From Candidatus Eisenbacteria bacterium (GTDB lineage Bacteria > Eisenbacteria > RBG-16-71-46 > SZUA-252): DNA of 49,170 bases. Below, piece by piece: positions 1 to 8,290 of this stretch (its first letter is position 1; each line of letters begins with the position of its first letter). The DNA lies in the NCBI GenBank assembly GCA_005893305.1, contig VBOZ01000016.1:14453-63622 (forward strand). The letters run 5' to 3'. The translations under genes and the position numbers were made by a program. The notes below the pieces were generated by a model. The model ran no database searches, was not told the origin of the DNA, and worked only from the letters and a program-made list of their open reading frames with translations.

Positions 1-182
1 TAGCCGCGATCGAGCAGGTCATCAACGAGAGTGGAATCGCCTCCGCCGACATCGATCACAGGGGCGCTCTTATCCAAGCCGGCCGATTCGATCAACTGGA
101 CCGAATAATCGAGATGGGGTCGGTACCAGCTGGGCTTTCGACCCTCACTGTAGACGCGTTCCCAGTGGTCCCTTTGATCCAT
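1..182 (-). CDS. Class I SAM-dependent methyltransferase, N-terminal part (cut by window edge)
   Basis: Reading the minus strand from an ATG at 182 gives 60 codons without a stop, running off the left edge. The peptide begins MDQRDHWERVYSEGRKPSWY and continues to VIDVGGGDSTLVDDLLDRG. That second stretch is a typical SAM-binding motif I (V-D-V-G-G-G-D-S) at about residues 43-52. The opening 'HWERVY...SWY.PHL..S..LI' pattern is known from small class I methyltransferases of unknown substrate. A GGGGG tract lies about 6 nt upstream of the ATG. It is the third gene in a minus-strand set after the short stress protein and the hemerythrin, 75 nt downstream of the hemerythrin stop. Substrate cannot be inferred; the catalytic half lies outside the window. 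Confidence 0.75.
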   Translation of the reverse strand, partial: MDQRDHWERVYSEGRKPSWYRPHLDYSVQLIESAGLDKSAPVIDVGGGDSTLVDDLLDRG

Positions 183-257
183 TCGAACCCCCTGGATGGC
201 GGAGCATGGCGCGCTGGCCGTCGGCATCGTGCGGCCGGCCGAGGGGCCGACACCTGC

Positions 258-653
258 TCATGACTCCGCGACGTATTCCTTGAGACGGACGTCGATGCGG
301 CAGATGTGATCGATCAGCCACTTGTCTACGCTGTCCACGAGATCGCGAGCGTCGGCGCGGACGAAGCCGCTCGCCGTGTAGCGTTGCTGAAATCCGGAGA
401 GAACTTCCACGAATCTCGCGTGCGCCTTCTTATTCCCCTCTGCCACAGGGCAGCTGTATTTGTCCATGCACCTCTCCTCGAAACCGAAGTGGGTGCGAAC
501 GTAGAGCTCCAGTGACTCCAGCATCCCGCCGTACACCTTCTCTCCCGCCCCCTCGTCAAGGGCGGCCCGGAAGTCCTCGGCCATCTTGAAGATCATCTTG
601 TGCTGATCGTCGATGTGATCAATGCCGGTGGCGTACTGGTCGGACCACTTCAT
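258..653 (-). CDS. Bacteriohemerythrin-like protein
   Basis: This 131-residue protein has the four-helix hemerythrin pattern, normally a non-heme di-iron site that binds O2 or senses it. Visible ligands are H18 (in IDDQH), H55 and E59 (HFGFE), H78, H116 and D121 (DHICRID). At the first position of the usual HxxxH motif the residue is Asn (N74, in GNKKAH), so one canonical iron ligand is absent. Two cysteines, C62 and C68, flank this region. Length is normal for the single-domain family. The ATG overlaps the TGA of the upstream stress protein (ATGA), and its GAGGAG ribosome site lies inside that gene, so translation is probably coupled. Confidence 0.9.
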   Translation of the reverse strand: MKWSDQYATGIDHIDDQHKMIFKMAEDFRAALDEGAGEKVYGGMLESLELYVRTHFGFEERCMDKYSCPVAEGNKKAHARFVEVLSGFQQRYTASGFVRADARDLVDSVDKWLIDHICRIDVRLKEYVAES

Positions 654-955
654 CGTGGACTCCTCGCCAGAAGCGCGGCGCGGGGGTCTCCCACAACGGT
701 CCGTGCCTCAGCGCTCAGGCCAGCCTCCCGCAGGCGAGCCGCGGCACGCTCCGCGATCTCCTTGTGGTACTTCTCTTGCTCCGCCATCAGCCGACCAATC
801 GCATCCGCTGCCGCGGGTTCATCGGCTCCGACGAAGATGGGCGAAGCGGCCGAGAGGACGAGGAACTTCGTCGCCTTCGGCCACGCCGTTCCGGTTACGT
901 GCCCGATGACCGCATCGGAATGTGGTGAGTCGTCGATGCCTATGAGGACTTTCAT
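650..955 (-). CDS. Universal stress protein-like, C-terminally short
   Basis: The 101-residue product starts MKVLIGIDDSPHSDAVI, the usual beta1 strand and nucleotide contact region of UspA-fold proteins. It continues through 'LSAEARTVVGDPRAALLA', the strand that normally precedes the second half of the fold. Family members are usually 140-150 residues. This one stops there and lacks the C-terminal ATP-binding G-2x-G-9x-G-S/T motif and last two strands. The TGA stop overlaps the ATG of the hemerythrin gene. A GGAGGGG sequence lies about 10 nt upstream of the ATG at 955. Either it is a truncated derivative fixed by the downstream gene or a half-Usp that acts as a dimer; the sequence cannot decide. 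Confidence 0.75.
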   Translation of the reverse strand: MKVLIGIDDSPHSDAVIGHVTGTAWPKATKFLVLSAASPIFVGADEPAAADAIGRLMAEQEKYHKEIAERAAARLREAGLSAEARTVVGDPRAALLARSPR

Positions 956-1268
956 TACCTGACCCCTCCGTCAGCGGGAATCGTATCGCTACCCCGCACC
1001 CAGCAAAATGCTACCGTCGACTGCCTAGGCTAACACACTGTCTGAGCGAAGCTTAGCACGATTTCGGGCAACCCCATGCTCGATTCCATCCGGCCAACGA
1101 CGAGATCGCGCAGGATCGCATTGAATTCGACCGATAGAGAGTCTCTGTACCGGAGCGGGCTCGGCCAAGACCGGGAACCGGGGAGGGACTCTCATCGGAT
1201 CGGAGCCAAAGAGCGGCGGGGGCCGGGAAGCGTCGGCGCGAGGGTATACCCTCGTCGCGGCCCTAACC
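956..1268. other. Intergenic region, no confident gene
   Basis: This 313-base stretch separates the divergent stress-protein operon (minus) and the M23 peptidase (plus). The plus-strand frame of the peptidase stays open back to a TAG at 1134-1136, so part of it may be coding. A perfect 10-bp palindrome GGGTATACCC lies at 1242-1251. No ORF in the remainder resembles a known protein, and no RNA gene was recognised. Confidence 0.5.
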
Positions 1269-2516
1269 TTGGCCGTATTTGCGACGTCCGTGGCCGTGAC
1301 GTTCCCGCCATCCCCTCGATTCCTTCCAACGGAACAGGCGGACCTCGGACGCGTGACGTGGGGGCCGCCGCGGCGCGGGGACACCCTGAGCCGGGGAGCG
1401 CCCTTCTCCCAGGTCCTCGATTCCCGGGGATTCGATTCCGATCAGGTACGGGAGATTACGCGCCTCCTCTGGGCCTACCGCAGCCCCCAGGCGCTCCGCC
1501 CGGGCACGACCCTCCTCTTCTCGGCCGGGGCGGATAGCCTTCCGGACCGAATCCGCATCCAGCTGAACCCTGATTCCCTGCTCCATTTCGTCCGCGCGGA
1601 TTCCCTCTGGACGACACGCGTCGAGTTGGTTCCCTTCGTCATGGATACGGTGCGGATTTCCGGCGCCATCGAATCGAGTCTGTGGTCGGCCCGCCTCAGC
1701 GGGGACCTGGATCGGTTCGGGAGGAAGGACTTTGAGGATCTGGTCTACGACATCGCGGACGTATTTGCCTGGAAGGTGGACTTCACGCGGGACCTGAGGC
1801 GCGGCGACGCGGTGCGCTTGGTCCTGGAGCGAAAGGTGCGGCCAGACGGTTCCATCCGAAGCCGCCACTTTCTGGCGATCGAGCTACGCAATGGCGACCG
1901 CGTCCTGCGGGCCATTCCGCAGCCGACGCCCGGCGGGCGCTACGCGTACTTCGACGAGGAAGGTCGCTCTCTCCGGGGAGCCTTCCTGCGCTATCCGGTG
2001 CCGTACCGCATCACCAGCCATTTCACGACTCGCCGTTTTCATCCCATACTCAAACTGTGGCGGGCGCACGAGGGCATCGACTACGGCGCGCCAGCCGGGG
2101 CGCCGGTGGAAGCCACCGCATCCGGGATCGTCACGCGGGCCGGATTCATGGGCGCGTATGGTCGCCTTGTCGAGCTACGCCACCCCGGGGAGATCCGCAC
2201 GCGCTACGCGCACCTGAGCTCCATCGCGCCGGACGTCCGGCCCGGCGCGCGGGTGGAGCAGGGCCAGATCATCGGGCGGGTTGGGTCGTCCGGCCTCGCC
2301 ACGGGACCGCACCTTCACTATGAGTTCCTGAAGAACGGAAGGCATCGGGATCCCCTCACGGTCGAAATGCCGGGCGCCCCGTCGATCGCCGCATCGCAAC
2401 TGGAGGATTTTCGCCGGGATCGTGACGCGGCGCTTGCCCTGCTTTACGGCGTCCCGATTTCCGAAGCCGTCCAGATCTCCCTCGCGAGCGGGCCGGTCCG
2501 GAGCACGACGAGGTAG
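1269..2516 (+). CDS. M23 family metallopeptidase (LytM/NlpD-like), membrane-anchored
   Basis: The product is a zinc endopeptidase predicted to cut peptidoglycan cross-bridges in the periplasm. Counting from the TTG at 1269, the catalytic domain spans about residues 247-370, with HxxxD at H267-D271 (AHEGID) and HLH at 348-350. An N-terminal region of about 230 residues, probably the OapA/LysM-like module seen in such peptidases, precedes it. The start is unsettled. The hydrophobic anchor reads TLVAALTLAVFATSVAV and begins upstream of the TTG. The frame is open to 1137, but no ATG, GTG or TTG occurs before 1269. A GGGAGG stands at 1181-1186, 7 nt before an in-frame ATC at 1194. The gene is convergent with the large secreted protein. 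Confidence 0.85.
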   Translation: MAVFATSVAVTFPPSPRFLPTEQADLGRVTWGPPRRGDTLSRGAPFSQVLDSRGFDSDQVREITRLLWAYRSPQALRPGTTLLFSAGADSLPDRIRIQLNPDSLLHFVRADSLWTTRVELVPFVMDTVRISGAIESSLWSARLSGDLDRFGRKDFEDLVYDIADVFAWKVDFTRDLRRGDAVRLVLERKVRPDGSIRSRHFLAIELRNGDRVLRAIPQPTPGGRYAYFDEEGRSLRGAFLRYPVPYRITSHFTTRRFHPILKLWRAHEGIDYGAPAGAPVEATASGIVTRAGFMGAYGRLVELRHPGEIRTRYAHLSSIAPDVRPGARVEQGQIIGRVGSSGLATGPHLHYEFLKNGRHRDPLTVEMPGAPSIAASQLEDFRRDRDAALALLYGVPISEAVQISLASGPVRSTTR

Positions 2517-2547
2517 CTGCCGAGACCTCCCAAAGGGGATGTACCAA

Positions 2548-2578
2548 GGGGGCGCGACCCCCCACAAATCGCGCCCCC
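2548..2578. terminator. Hairpin between convergent genes
   Basis: A perfect 10-bp inverted repeat, GGGGGCGCGA at 2548-2557 and TCGCGCCCCC at 2569-2578, has an 11-nt loop. It sits between the stop of the M23 gene and the stop of the secreted protein. There is no T-tract, so it may act as a transcript-end stabiliser or bidirectional terminator rather than a classical intrinsic terminator. Confidence 0.6.
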
Positions 2579-2600
2579 CGTCCTCTGCCTTCCAGCGAGG

Positions 2601-5600
2601 CTACCGAAGAATCGCCGTCCTCTGCACCGTCTCCTTCCCGCCGGGCAACGTCACCCGGTAGAAGTAGATTCCGCTGGGGACGCGGCGGCCGTCAGCCCGC
2701 CTGCCATCCCAGCTGATGCCGTAGCTTCCGGCCGGCTGATCCTCCTCGAACCGGTGCACCAATCGGCCGGCGACGTCGTAGACACGCACGACGACATGCC
2801 CGCCCTGCTCCATGGCATATCGCATGACCGCCACGCCGTCGACCGGGTCGGGTATCACAACCTTCCCCGAGCCGGCGGTGCCCGCGGGCACCGCGCCCGT
2901 GAGGTGCGCCGTTGTCGAATTCGTCGTGATCACCCGGAGCGTGTACGGCATTGGCGAGCTGCCCCAGTTCATGACCGCGAAGCCGTAGCTCCCCGGGGTG
3001 GTCGGTATCGCTTGGAGGGCGCCCGTCGGGAGTAGATTCGGAGCGTCCCCGAGCAGCGCCCCGGCCGGATCGAGGATCTTGAGCTCGCGACTGCCCAACG
3101 TTTCCTCCGGAACCTCGAGCACTCCCTCGATCAGCTGCTGCTTCTCCGTGGTGCTGACATGCTCCACCGCCATCCCAGGAGCCCCGGCGACTCCCGAAGG
3201 CGCGGTTCCGGTAAAGGTAATCGTGGTCTCGGTCGGATTCGCGCTGCCCTGGGTGCTCCCGGCGATGAGTAAGCCGTCCACGTAGATGATGTCCCGGGCC
3301 AGGCCGTTCGCTGGGCCGATGTCGTTCAGGACATTGAGCCGGAAGGTGTGCGTTCCCGAGCTTGTCGGGAAGGCTACGTACTCCCCGAACGTGAGGTCGT
3401 TCTTCCCGGTTCCGTCCGGATGTGCGGGATCGGATGGCGGGCGGTAGAAAGTCACCTTCCCCTTCGATGCCCCGTCGATCTTCACTTCGGCGTCCCCGCC
3501 GCGCGGGCCGCGCGCGATCAGGAGATCCACCTCGGTTCCGGTGTAGCGAAATTCCAGGTACGCCTTCGAGCTCTGTTTCGCGCCTACGTTCCGGCAGTAG
3601 TGGCCGTCCGTGGCGCGGGCATCGGTCATGTCGTGCCATCCACCCGACTGGCTCAGACTGGCGCTGTTGCAGTCGATCTCCGTCATCGGCCCCTGACCGC
3701 CGCCGCCGAGCGGACGATTCGCGCCCTTGGTGTAGAAACAGATGGCCGCGGTGGACGGCGGATCCACGCCGTCGATGGTGTCCGCCGCATAGATGATGTT
3801 CGGGAAGCCATCATTGTCGACGGTCAGGGAGGAATACTCCGCCAACTCGCGCGTGCCGCTCGGGCAGCCCAATCCGCGAAGGCAGACTTGCCCCCTGTGA
3901 ACGACACCTCCGCCCTGCTTGCTCGCGATGTCGAGGTACACGCTCGGCGTGGTCGAGAGGGCGTTGTCGACCTGCGCGTAGACGAGCTTCCACGGCACCT
4001 GGGCAGTCTCGAAGTCCGGCGTATCGGGATCGCCCTGCACGTCCGTGGCGTACCAGATCACCCCGACCTTCCCCGGGGCGCCGCCATGAATCCACGGAAG
4101 CACGCACGTCCGCGTGAACTCGAATCCGGCAACTCGGGGCGCGTTGAGCGGGACGGGCTTCGTCCAGCTGGCGGGAAGGGTGGGGTTCGCTCCGGCCGGG
4201 CAGCTCACGAGGTAGATGTTGTGCCGGTCGGAGAACACGATGTGGATGTTGTCCCCGCGATCCACGGCCATGATCGGGAACCGGTTACTCGTCGTGAGAT
4301 CTCCCGCGCCGTGGAAAATCAGACCCGTGTCGAACGTGTTTGGCGTGAAGACCGGCACGTCCATCGTGCCTACCGGGATGTTCGCCGGAGCGCTCGAAGG
4401 ATACTTGGGCGTGCGCCAGACGTAGAGATCGTGCCTGTCCCTGCTGACGAAGGTGCCTAGCAGCGTTCCGTTGCTTTGGATCACGCTGTTGCCCCCGACA
4501 TCGTCCCCAGCGCTGCTGAGCGGATCCCGCACGAATGAGCCCTTCGGCCACGTCGCCCCACCGTCGTCCGACTGGGCGACATAGACATCGAACTGGCCCG
4601 CCTGGAGCTGGGCAGCCTTACGAAGGCTCATGTAGACGGTCTTCTCGCCGCGCGCGACATTCCACTGCCGGTCGAGCTGCGCGGTCGTGAATGGGAACGG
4701 GGTCCAGTGATCGCCTCTGTCCTGCGAGACCGACATGGTGGCGGAGCCGAGCCAGAGGCTCGTCACATAGACACGTCCCGTGGACTGGATCCCAGGGGAC
4801 ACGCCGGGCACCGGCGGAACGACGAAGAACGGATCCCCCAGAGCGATGTCATCGTCACCGCCCCCCACGCCGCCTTCCGGCGGCGGATTCGGCGTCGGAG
4901 TCGGATTCTGGGTGCCGTCCGGCTGGCCCAGGAAACGGAAGGACGTGCCGCCGTCGTCCGAGCGCCAGAAGTCCACGCCCCCTGGGATGCCACGGATGGC
5001 CCCGATGTAGATCGTCCCGAAGCGGTCGATTTCGATCTCGGGCTCGACATCCTGGTCGATGAAGACTTGACTACGCTCTTGATCGGGGAGTTTCACCTCG
5101 GGTCTGAAGCCGAAATCGAAGCGCGTGTAGGTCGCCGTCCGGAACTGGTTCGGGGGCTCGGCCGGAACCGTGACGAGGTCGGCCTTCGCGGTGTAGGACT
5201 CGTTGACCGCACGGTAAACGAGCACGGACACACGATAGACAACGGCGGGGTCGGCGGCGAACGTGACCTGCTCGGCGTTACCGACGGCCTGACCGTCCAC
5301 GGCGATCTCCGCGTTGGTCGCGTTATTGAAGACATGGAGATCGAGGTCGTTGAGGGGATTGGTCCAATCGATCCGCACCGTCACCTTGTGAATCGATGGG
5401 TCGGTGCCCGACAAAGTGAGCAGGTAGATGTCGCAGGTCGAGTTGGAGCAGTCGGCGGCGACCGGGTTGCTACTCGATCCCGTGAAGGGACCGCCGGTCC
5501 ACGCCAATGACGGCGTGGCCGTCGACATGGTGCCGCTCGACGGCGTCGCGGCTTGGGACAACGGTGTAAGAACGAGAAGCAACAGAAGCGCAACAAGAAG

Positions 5601-5627
5601 GATAGGGACATGCTGCCGCGTCCGCAT
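2601..5627 (-). CDS. Large secreted BNR/Asp-box protein with FlgD-like C-terminal sorting domain
   Basis: This predicted exported protein has 1008 residues. The start is the ATG at 5627, which has GGAGGT 5 nt upstream and opens a signal peptide (MRTRQHVPILLVALLLLLVL...SQA). An upstream in-frame start at 5666 would place 13 polar residues before it. After an N-terminal beta domain, several Asp-box motifs occur (SDDGGTSF, SQDRGDHW, SDDGGATW), typical of sialidase-like propellers. They are followed by a carbohydrate-binding-like beta domain. The C-terminal ~65 residues (VRVYDVAGRLVHRF...SGIYFYRVTL) form the FlgD/T9SS-type A-like domain common in FCB bacteria. No sialidase catalytic residues were identified, so an enzymatic role is not claimed; surface binding or adhesion is as likely. 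Confidence 0.85.
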   Translation of the reverse strand: MRTRQHVPILLVALLLLLVLTPLSQAATPSSGTMSTATPSLAWTGGPFTGSSSNPVAADCSNSTCDIYLLTLSGTDPSIHKVTVRIDWTNPLNDLDLHVFNNATNAEIAVDGQAVGNAEQVTFAADPAVVYRVSVLVYRAVNESYTAKADLVTVPAEPPNQFRTATYTRFDFGFRPEVKLPDQERSQVFIDQDVEPEIEIDRFGTIYIGAIRGIPGGVDFWRSDDGGTSFRFLGQPDGTQNPTPTPNPPPEGGVGGGDDDIALGDPFFVVPPVPGVSPGIQSTGRVYVTSLWLGSATMSVSQDRGDHWTPFPFTTAQLDRQWNVARGEKTVYMSLRKAAQLQAGQFDVYVAQSDDGGATWPKGSFVRDPLSSAGDDVGGNSVIQSNGTLLGTFVSRDRHDLYVWRTPKYPSSAPANIPVGTMDVPVFTPNTFDTGLIFHGAGDLTTSNRFPIMAVDRGDNIHIVFSDRHNIYLVSCPAGANPTLPASWTKPVPLNAPRVAGFEFTRTCVLPWIHGGAPGKVGVIWYATDVQGDPDTPDFETAQVPWKLVYAQVDNALSTTPSVYLDIASKQGGGVVHRGQVCLRGLGCPSGTRELAEYSSLTVDNDGFPNIIYAADTIDGVDPPSTAAICFYTKGANRPLGGGGQGPMTEIDCNSASLSQSGGWHDMTDARATDGHYCRNVGAKQSSKAYLEFRYTGTEVDLLIARGPRGGDAEVKIDGASKGKVTFYRPPSDPAHPDGTGKNDLTFGEYVAFPTSSGTHTFRLNVLNDIGPANGLARDIIYVDGLLIAGSTQGSANPTETTITFTGTAPSGVAGAPGMAVEHVSTTEKQQLIEGVLEVPEETLGSRELKILDPAGALLGDAPNLLPTGALQAIPTTPGSYGFAVMNWGSSPMPYTLRVITTNSTTAHLTGAVPAGTAGSGKVVIPDPVDGVAVMRYAMEQGGHVVVRVYDVAGRLVHRFEEDQPAGSYGISWDGRRADGRRVPSGIYFYRVTLPGGKETVQRTAILR

Positions 5628-5794
5628 CGGGACCTCCGTTGCAGAGGGTTTTCCTGTCGAATTCAATTGGCCGCCGACCGGCGACTTCTGGGAGTGGAGC
5701 GTAAATTTTAATGAGGAGACCGCCTACGGGGCTATCGGCGTACTTCTGAAAATTGTGTCGGGATCTGGCCTACGCGGTGTGGGGGGATACCCGG

Positions 5795-6763
5795 TCAGTG
5801 CATGTAGTGCGCGTCCATCTGGCCCGCGCGGATCGCCACCTTGAGCCGGTTCGTCGCGGGTGGGATGGGGCAGTTGTAGTGCTCCGAATAGGCGCACGCT
5901 GGGTCGTAGCAGAGGTTGAAGTCGAGTACGTAGAGGCCGTCGGGCCGCAGCTGGGCATCGAGATAACGCCCCACGCTGTAGGTCTCCTTGCCGGTCGTCG
6001 CGTCCGTGAAGAACAGACTGAAATCCTTCTCCCCCACCCCTGGCTCGAGGAGCCGCGTCGCCTCGAGGCGGCACGGCGTGCCCCCCACCTTGAAGTCGAA
6101 CCACCCCACCCGGACGGCGCGTCTCTGGTTGCCTCGGGTCGAGAGGATGATGGTCGTATCGGGCTTCGGATTCGGCGTGAGCGCCGCGACGATGTGGTAG
6201 GAAAGATCGGGCGGGAAGAACTTCATGCCCTTGTAAAGCTTGTACCGTGGGCTCTGCGGATCGAACACGATGATCGCCGGGAAGCGTTGGTGCGAGAGCC
6301 GGAGTGTGAAACGCCCCACGCTGATGGTGCTCGCCGGGAGTGTCGCGGAGGACATCTCGGCGTCCTTGACCTTGAAGCTCGCCCCGCGGGCGAGAGTCTC
6401 GACGCGGAACGAATCCCCCACGACGGTCGCTCGTAGATGGCGCGGCTTGACGCCCGGATCTTCGATCCGCACGTCGTTACCGGACGCGCTGCCCACCGTG
6501 AGCGACGTGCTGCTCCCAAAATCGCGCCGCTGGACGGTGGCCAGGTAGGAGGTCGGCGCGCTCTTCAACCAGTCCTCGGTATCGGCGCGGTCCTTGGCAT
6601 AGGATTGGAGCAGCGTGTCGGCCTCGGCAGCGCTCATGGCCTTTGAGCCGGCGCGCGTCGCGTCGCTTCCGCCCCCCGAGCAGCCTGCAAGCAGGCCGGC
6701 GAGCAGAAGTGCCGCAGGCGGAGCGGCGCGAGACATGCGGCGCAGGTAATCATGTATGGTCAT
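5795..6763 (-). CDS. DUF1684 family lipoprotein
   Basis: The product is 322 residues. It starts at an ATG with GGAGGAG 7 nt upstream. A longer reading from 6853 adds a low-complexity Ser/Ala stretch and has no such support. A lipobox LAGC puts the lipidated cysteine at C28. The C-terminal half has the conserved DUF1684 signature: 'GKETYSVGRYLDAQL..DG.YVLDFN', 'CAYSEHYNCPIPP' and 'NRLKVAIRAG'. The family is widespread in bacteria without an assigned reaction. Residues about 85-165 look like an FHA-like beta domain (TVGSASGNDVRI...PRHLRATV). It lies 128 nt or more from its neighbours on each side and appears to be its own transcription unit. Confidence 0.85.
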   Translation of the reverse strand: MTIHDYLRRMSRAAPPAALLLAGLLAGCSGGGSDATRAGSKAMSAAEADTLLQSYAKDRADTEDWLKSAPTSYLATVQRRDFGSSTSLTVGSASGNDVRIEDPGVKPRHLRATVVGDSFRVETLARGASFKVKDAEMSSATLPASTISVGRFTLRLSHQRFPAIIVFDPQSPRYKLYKGMKFFPPDLSYHIVAALTPNPKPDTTIILSTRGNQRRAVRVGWFDFKVGGTPCRLEATRLLEPGVGEKDFSLFFTDATTGKETYSVGRYLDAQLRPDGLYVLDFNLCYDPACAYSEHYNCPIPPATNRLKVAIRAGQMDAHYMH

Positions 6764-6859
6764 CCAATCACTCCTCCGAGAGGCTGTCGCGGCCGTCGAA
6801 GGAGAACTCGAGGTCGGAGCGGAATCGCTAGGAGCAAAGCGCGAGCGGAGCAAGGACCA

Positions 6860-7180
6860 CTACCGAATCTCGAGCGACGCGATCTTGTCGCCGCCGAGCT
6901 CGAAGATGTGCTCGAGGGTCAGGGGGCTGTTCGGAAAGTTGCCGGAAACTCTAGCCTTCACCACGATCTTACCCTCCCTCAAAACGGAATCGAGCGGCTC
7001 GACCGTATGGTGATACTTCTTCCTCGCCTCGGCGTTCCACTCCTTGATTGCCGGAAGACCTCTTACCGTCTGGCCCTCATCCCGGACGACCCCGTCGGCG
7101 ACAAAGCAAAGAGCCACCGCGTCCGCATCTTTGTTCTTCTCGGCCGCGAAATACGCGGCGACTGGTCTCGGTAGTGTCAT
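6860..7180 (-). CDS. SnoaL-like / NTF2-fold polyketide-cyclase-like protein
   Basis: The protein is small, 106 residues (109 if started at the ATG at 7189). It begins MTLPRPVAAYFAAEKNKDAD and contains 'CFVADGVVRDEGQTVRG', the pattern of single-domain NTF2-like proteins. These form a hydrophobic cone and serve as cyclases, isomerases or simple binders. The ATG at 7180 has GGGGA close upstream; the ATG at 7189 has no recognisable site, and much longer readings overlap the dsbA-like gene in a shadow frame. It follows the DsbA-like gene by 37 nt on the same strand and probably belongs to the same transcript. No specific substrate can be named. Confidence 0.8.
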   Translation of the reverse strand: MTLPRPVAAYFAAEKNKDADAVALCFVADGVVRDEGQTVRGLPAIKEWNAEARKKYHHTVEPLDSVLREGKIVVKARVSGNFPNSPLTLEHIFELGGDKIASLEIR

Positions 7181-7217
7181 GATCCCCATGTCTGGAGGTT
7201 TCCCGAAGGAGGCTCCG

Positions 7218-7772
7218 TCACTCGACCGTGGCCTCGATGGCCGCCTCGATCGCGGCGACCAGATCTTGGTGATACCACGGCCCGTCGTGACGCTCGCCGT
7301 TGATAAAGAACGTCGGGGTCCCATTGACCCCGCTCTTCACCCCGCTCATGAAATCCTCCTTCACGCGCGCGGCGTGCTTGTGCGACTTGAGCTCGCCGGC
7401 GATCCGGTCGGCATCGAGCCCGAGGCCGGCGGCATAGGCAACGAGATCCCGAGTCAGGAGGGCGCTCTGATGCTCGAAGAGCGTATCGTGCATCTCCCAG
7501 AACTTCCCCTGCGCCCCGGCCGCCTCGGCCGCTTCCGCTGCGTTCGACGCGTTCGGATGCATTTCGCTTAGGGGGAAATTCCGGAACACGAACCGGACGC
7601 GTGGGCCGAGCGTCTTTTGAACGGCCTTCACGATCGGGTAGGCTTGGCCGCAGTACGGGCATTCGTAGTCCCCATACTCGACGAGCGTGACGGGCGCACT
7701 CGCCGAGCCCTGCGCGTGATCGCGATCGCCGACCGGCAGAACGAGAGTGGGGCCATGATGTCCGCTCTTCAT
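7218..7772 (-). CDS. DsbA-like thioredoxin-fold oxidoreductase
   Basis: This 184-residue protein has a redox CPYC motif at residues 38-41 (YECPYCGQA) and the cis-proline segment 'GTPTFFING' near 151-159. The insertion between them matches the DsbA-type helical domain. There is no signal peptide, so it is probably cytoplasmic, like the DsbA-family domains found beside or fused to NhaA antiporters. The ATG at 7772 overlaps the stop of the peroxiredoxin gene (ATGA). Longer N-terminal readings run through the peroxiredoxin in another frame and are artefacts. Pairing with a peroxiredoxin suggests a thiol reductant or isomerase role; this is inference from context. Confidence 0.88.
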   Translation of the reverse strand: MKSGHHGPTLVLPVGDRDHAQGSASAPVTLVEYGDYECPYCGQAYPIVKAVQKTLGPRVRFVFRNFPLSEMHPNASNAAEAAEAAGAQGKFWEMHDTLFEHQSALLTRDLVAYAAGLGLDADRIAGELKSHKHAARVKEDFMSGVKSGVNGTPTFFINGERHDGPWYHQDLVAAIEAAIEATVE

Positions 7773-8290
7773 GTCTTGCTCACCTCCTGCTGAAGCGCCT
7801 CGAGCGCCGCAAGAATGCCCTCGGCGCCCGGATTGACCCCCACCGGGGAAACGTGACTCCATCGAATCACCCCATCCGCATCGATTACGAACAGGGCACG
7901 TTCGGTGAAGCCATCCGAGGGTCGATAGACGCCATATGCTCGCGCGACCGCACCCTTCGGCTCGAAGTCGGCCAGGAGCGGAAAATGCAGCTTCCGATCC
8001 GTGGCGAATGCCGAATGACACCACGCCCCATCCACGGAGATCCCGAGTAGCTCTGCCTGGTAGCGCCGGAACTCCGGCAGGATCTCGTTGTAGAGCGCCA
8101 TCTGATCGCCACAGACCGGGCTCCAGTCGGCGGGATAGAAGGCGAGGATCACCGGCTGCCCGCGAAAATCCGAAAGGGATACCGACTGATCGGGCGTCGT
8201 CTTGAGTGAGAACTCGGGCGCAGGACTGCCCGGCTGAAGCGCGAGCCCATGGTGCTGGTTCGCGCCGTGGATCGTCTCGGGGTCGTTCAT
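7769..8290 (-). CDS. Peroxiredoxin (AhpC/TSA family)
   Basis: This is a 173-residue thiol peroxidase. The active-site segment reads 'FYPADWSPVCGDQ', with peroxidatic Cys about residue 60 and the supporting Pro and Thr/Ser-type context (AhpE/BCP-like). A second cysteine occurs in 'SVDGAWCHSAFA', some 30 residues later, as in atypical two-cysteine enzymes. It reduces hydrogen or organic peroxides using a thioredoxin-like donor, possibly the DsbA-like protein encoded next. The ATG at 8290 has GGAGG 4 nt upstream and is the first gene of a three-gene minus-strand set. Confidence 0.92.
   Translation of the reverse strand: MNDPETIHGANQHHGLALQPGSPAPEFSLKTTPDQSVSLSDFRGQPVILAFYPADWSPVCGDQMALYNEILPEFRRYQAELLGISVDGAWCHSAFATDRKLHFPLLADFEPKGAVARAYGVYRPSDGFTERALFVIDADGVIRWSHVSPVGVNPGAEGILAALEALQQEVSKT

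Noticed and set aside
650-652. TGA at the end of the short Usp gene as a possible selenocysteine codon
   Set aside because: The frame after the TGA does not continue the Usp fold, there is no Cys/Sec motif, and the TGA overlaps a well-supported hemerythrin ATG.
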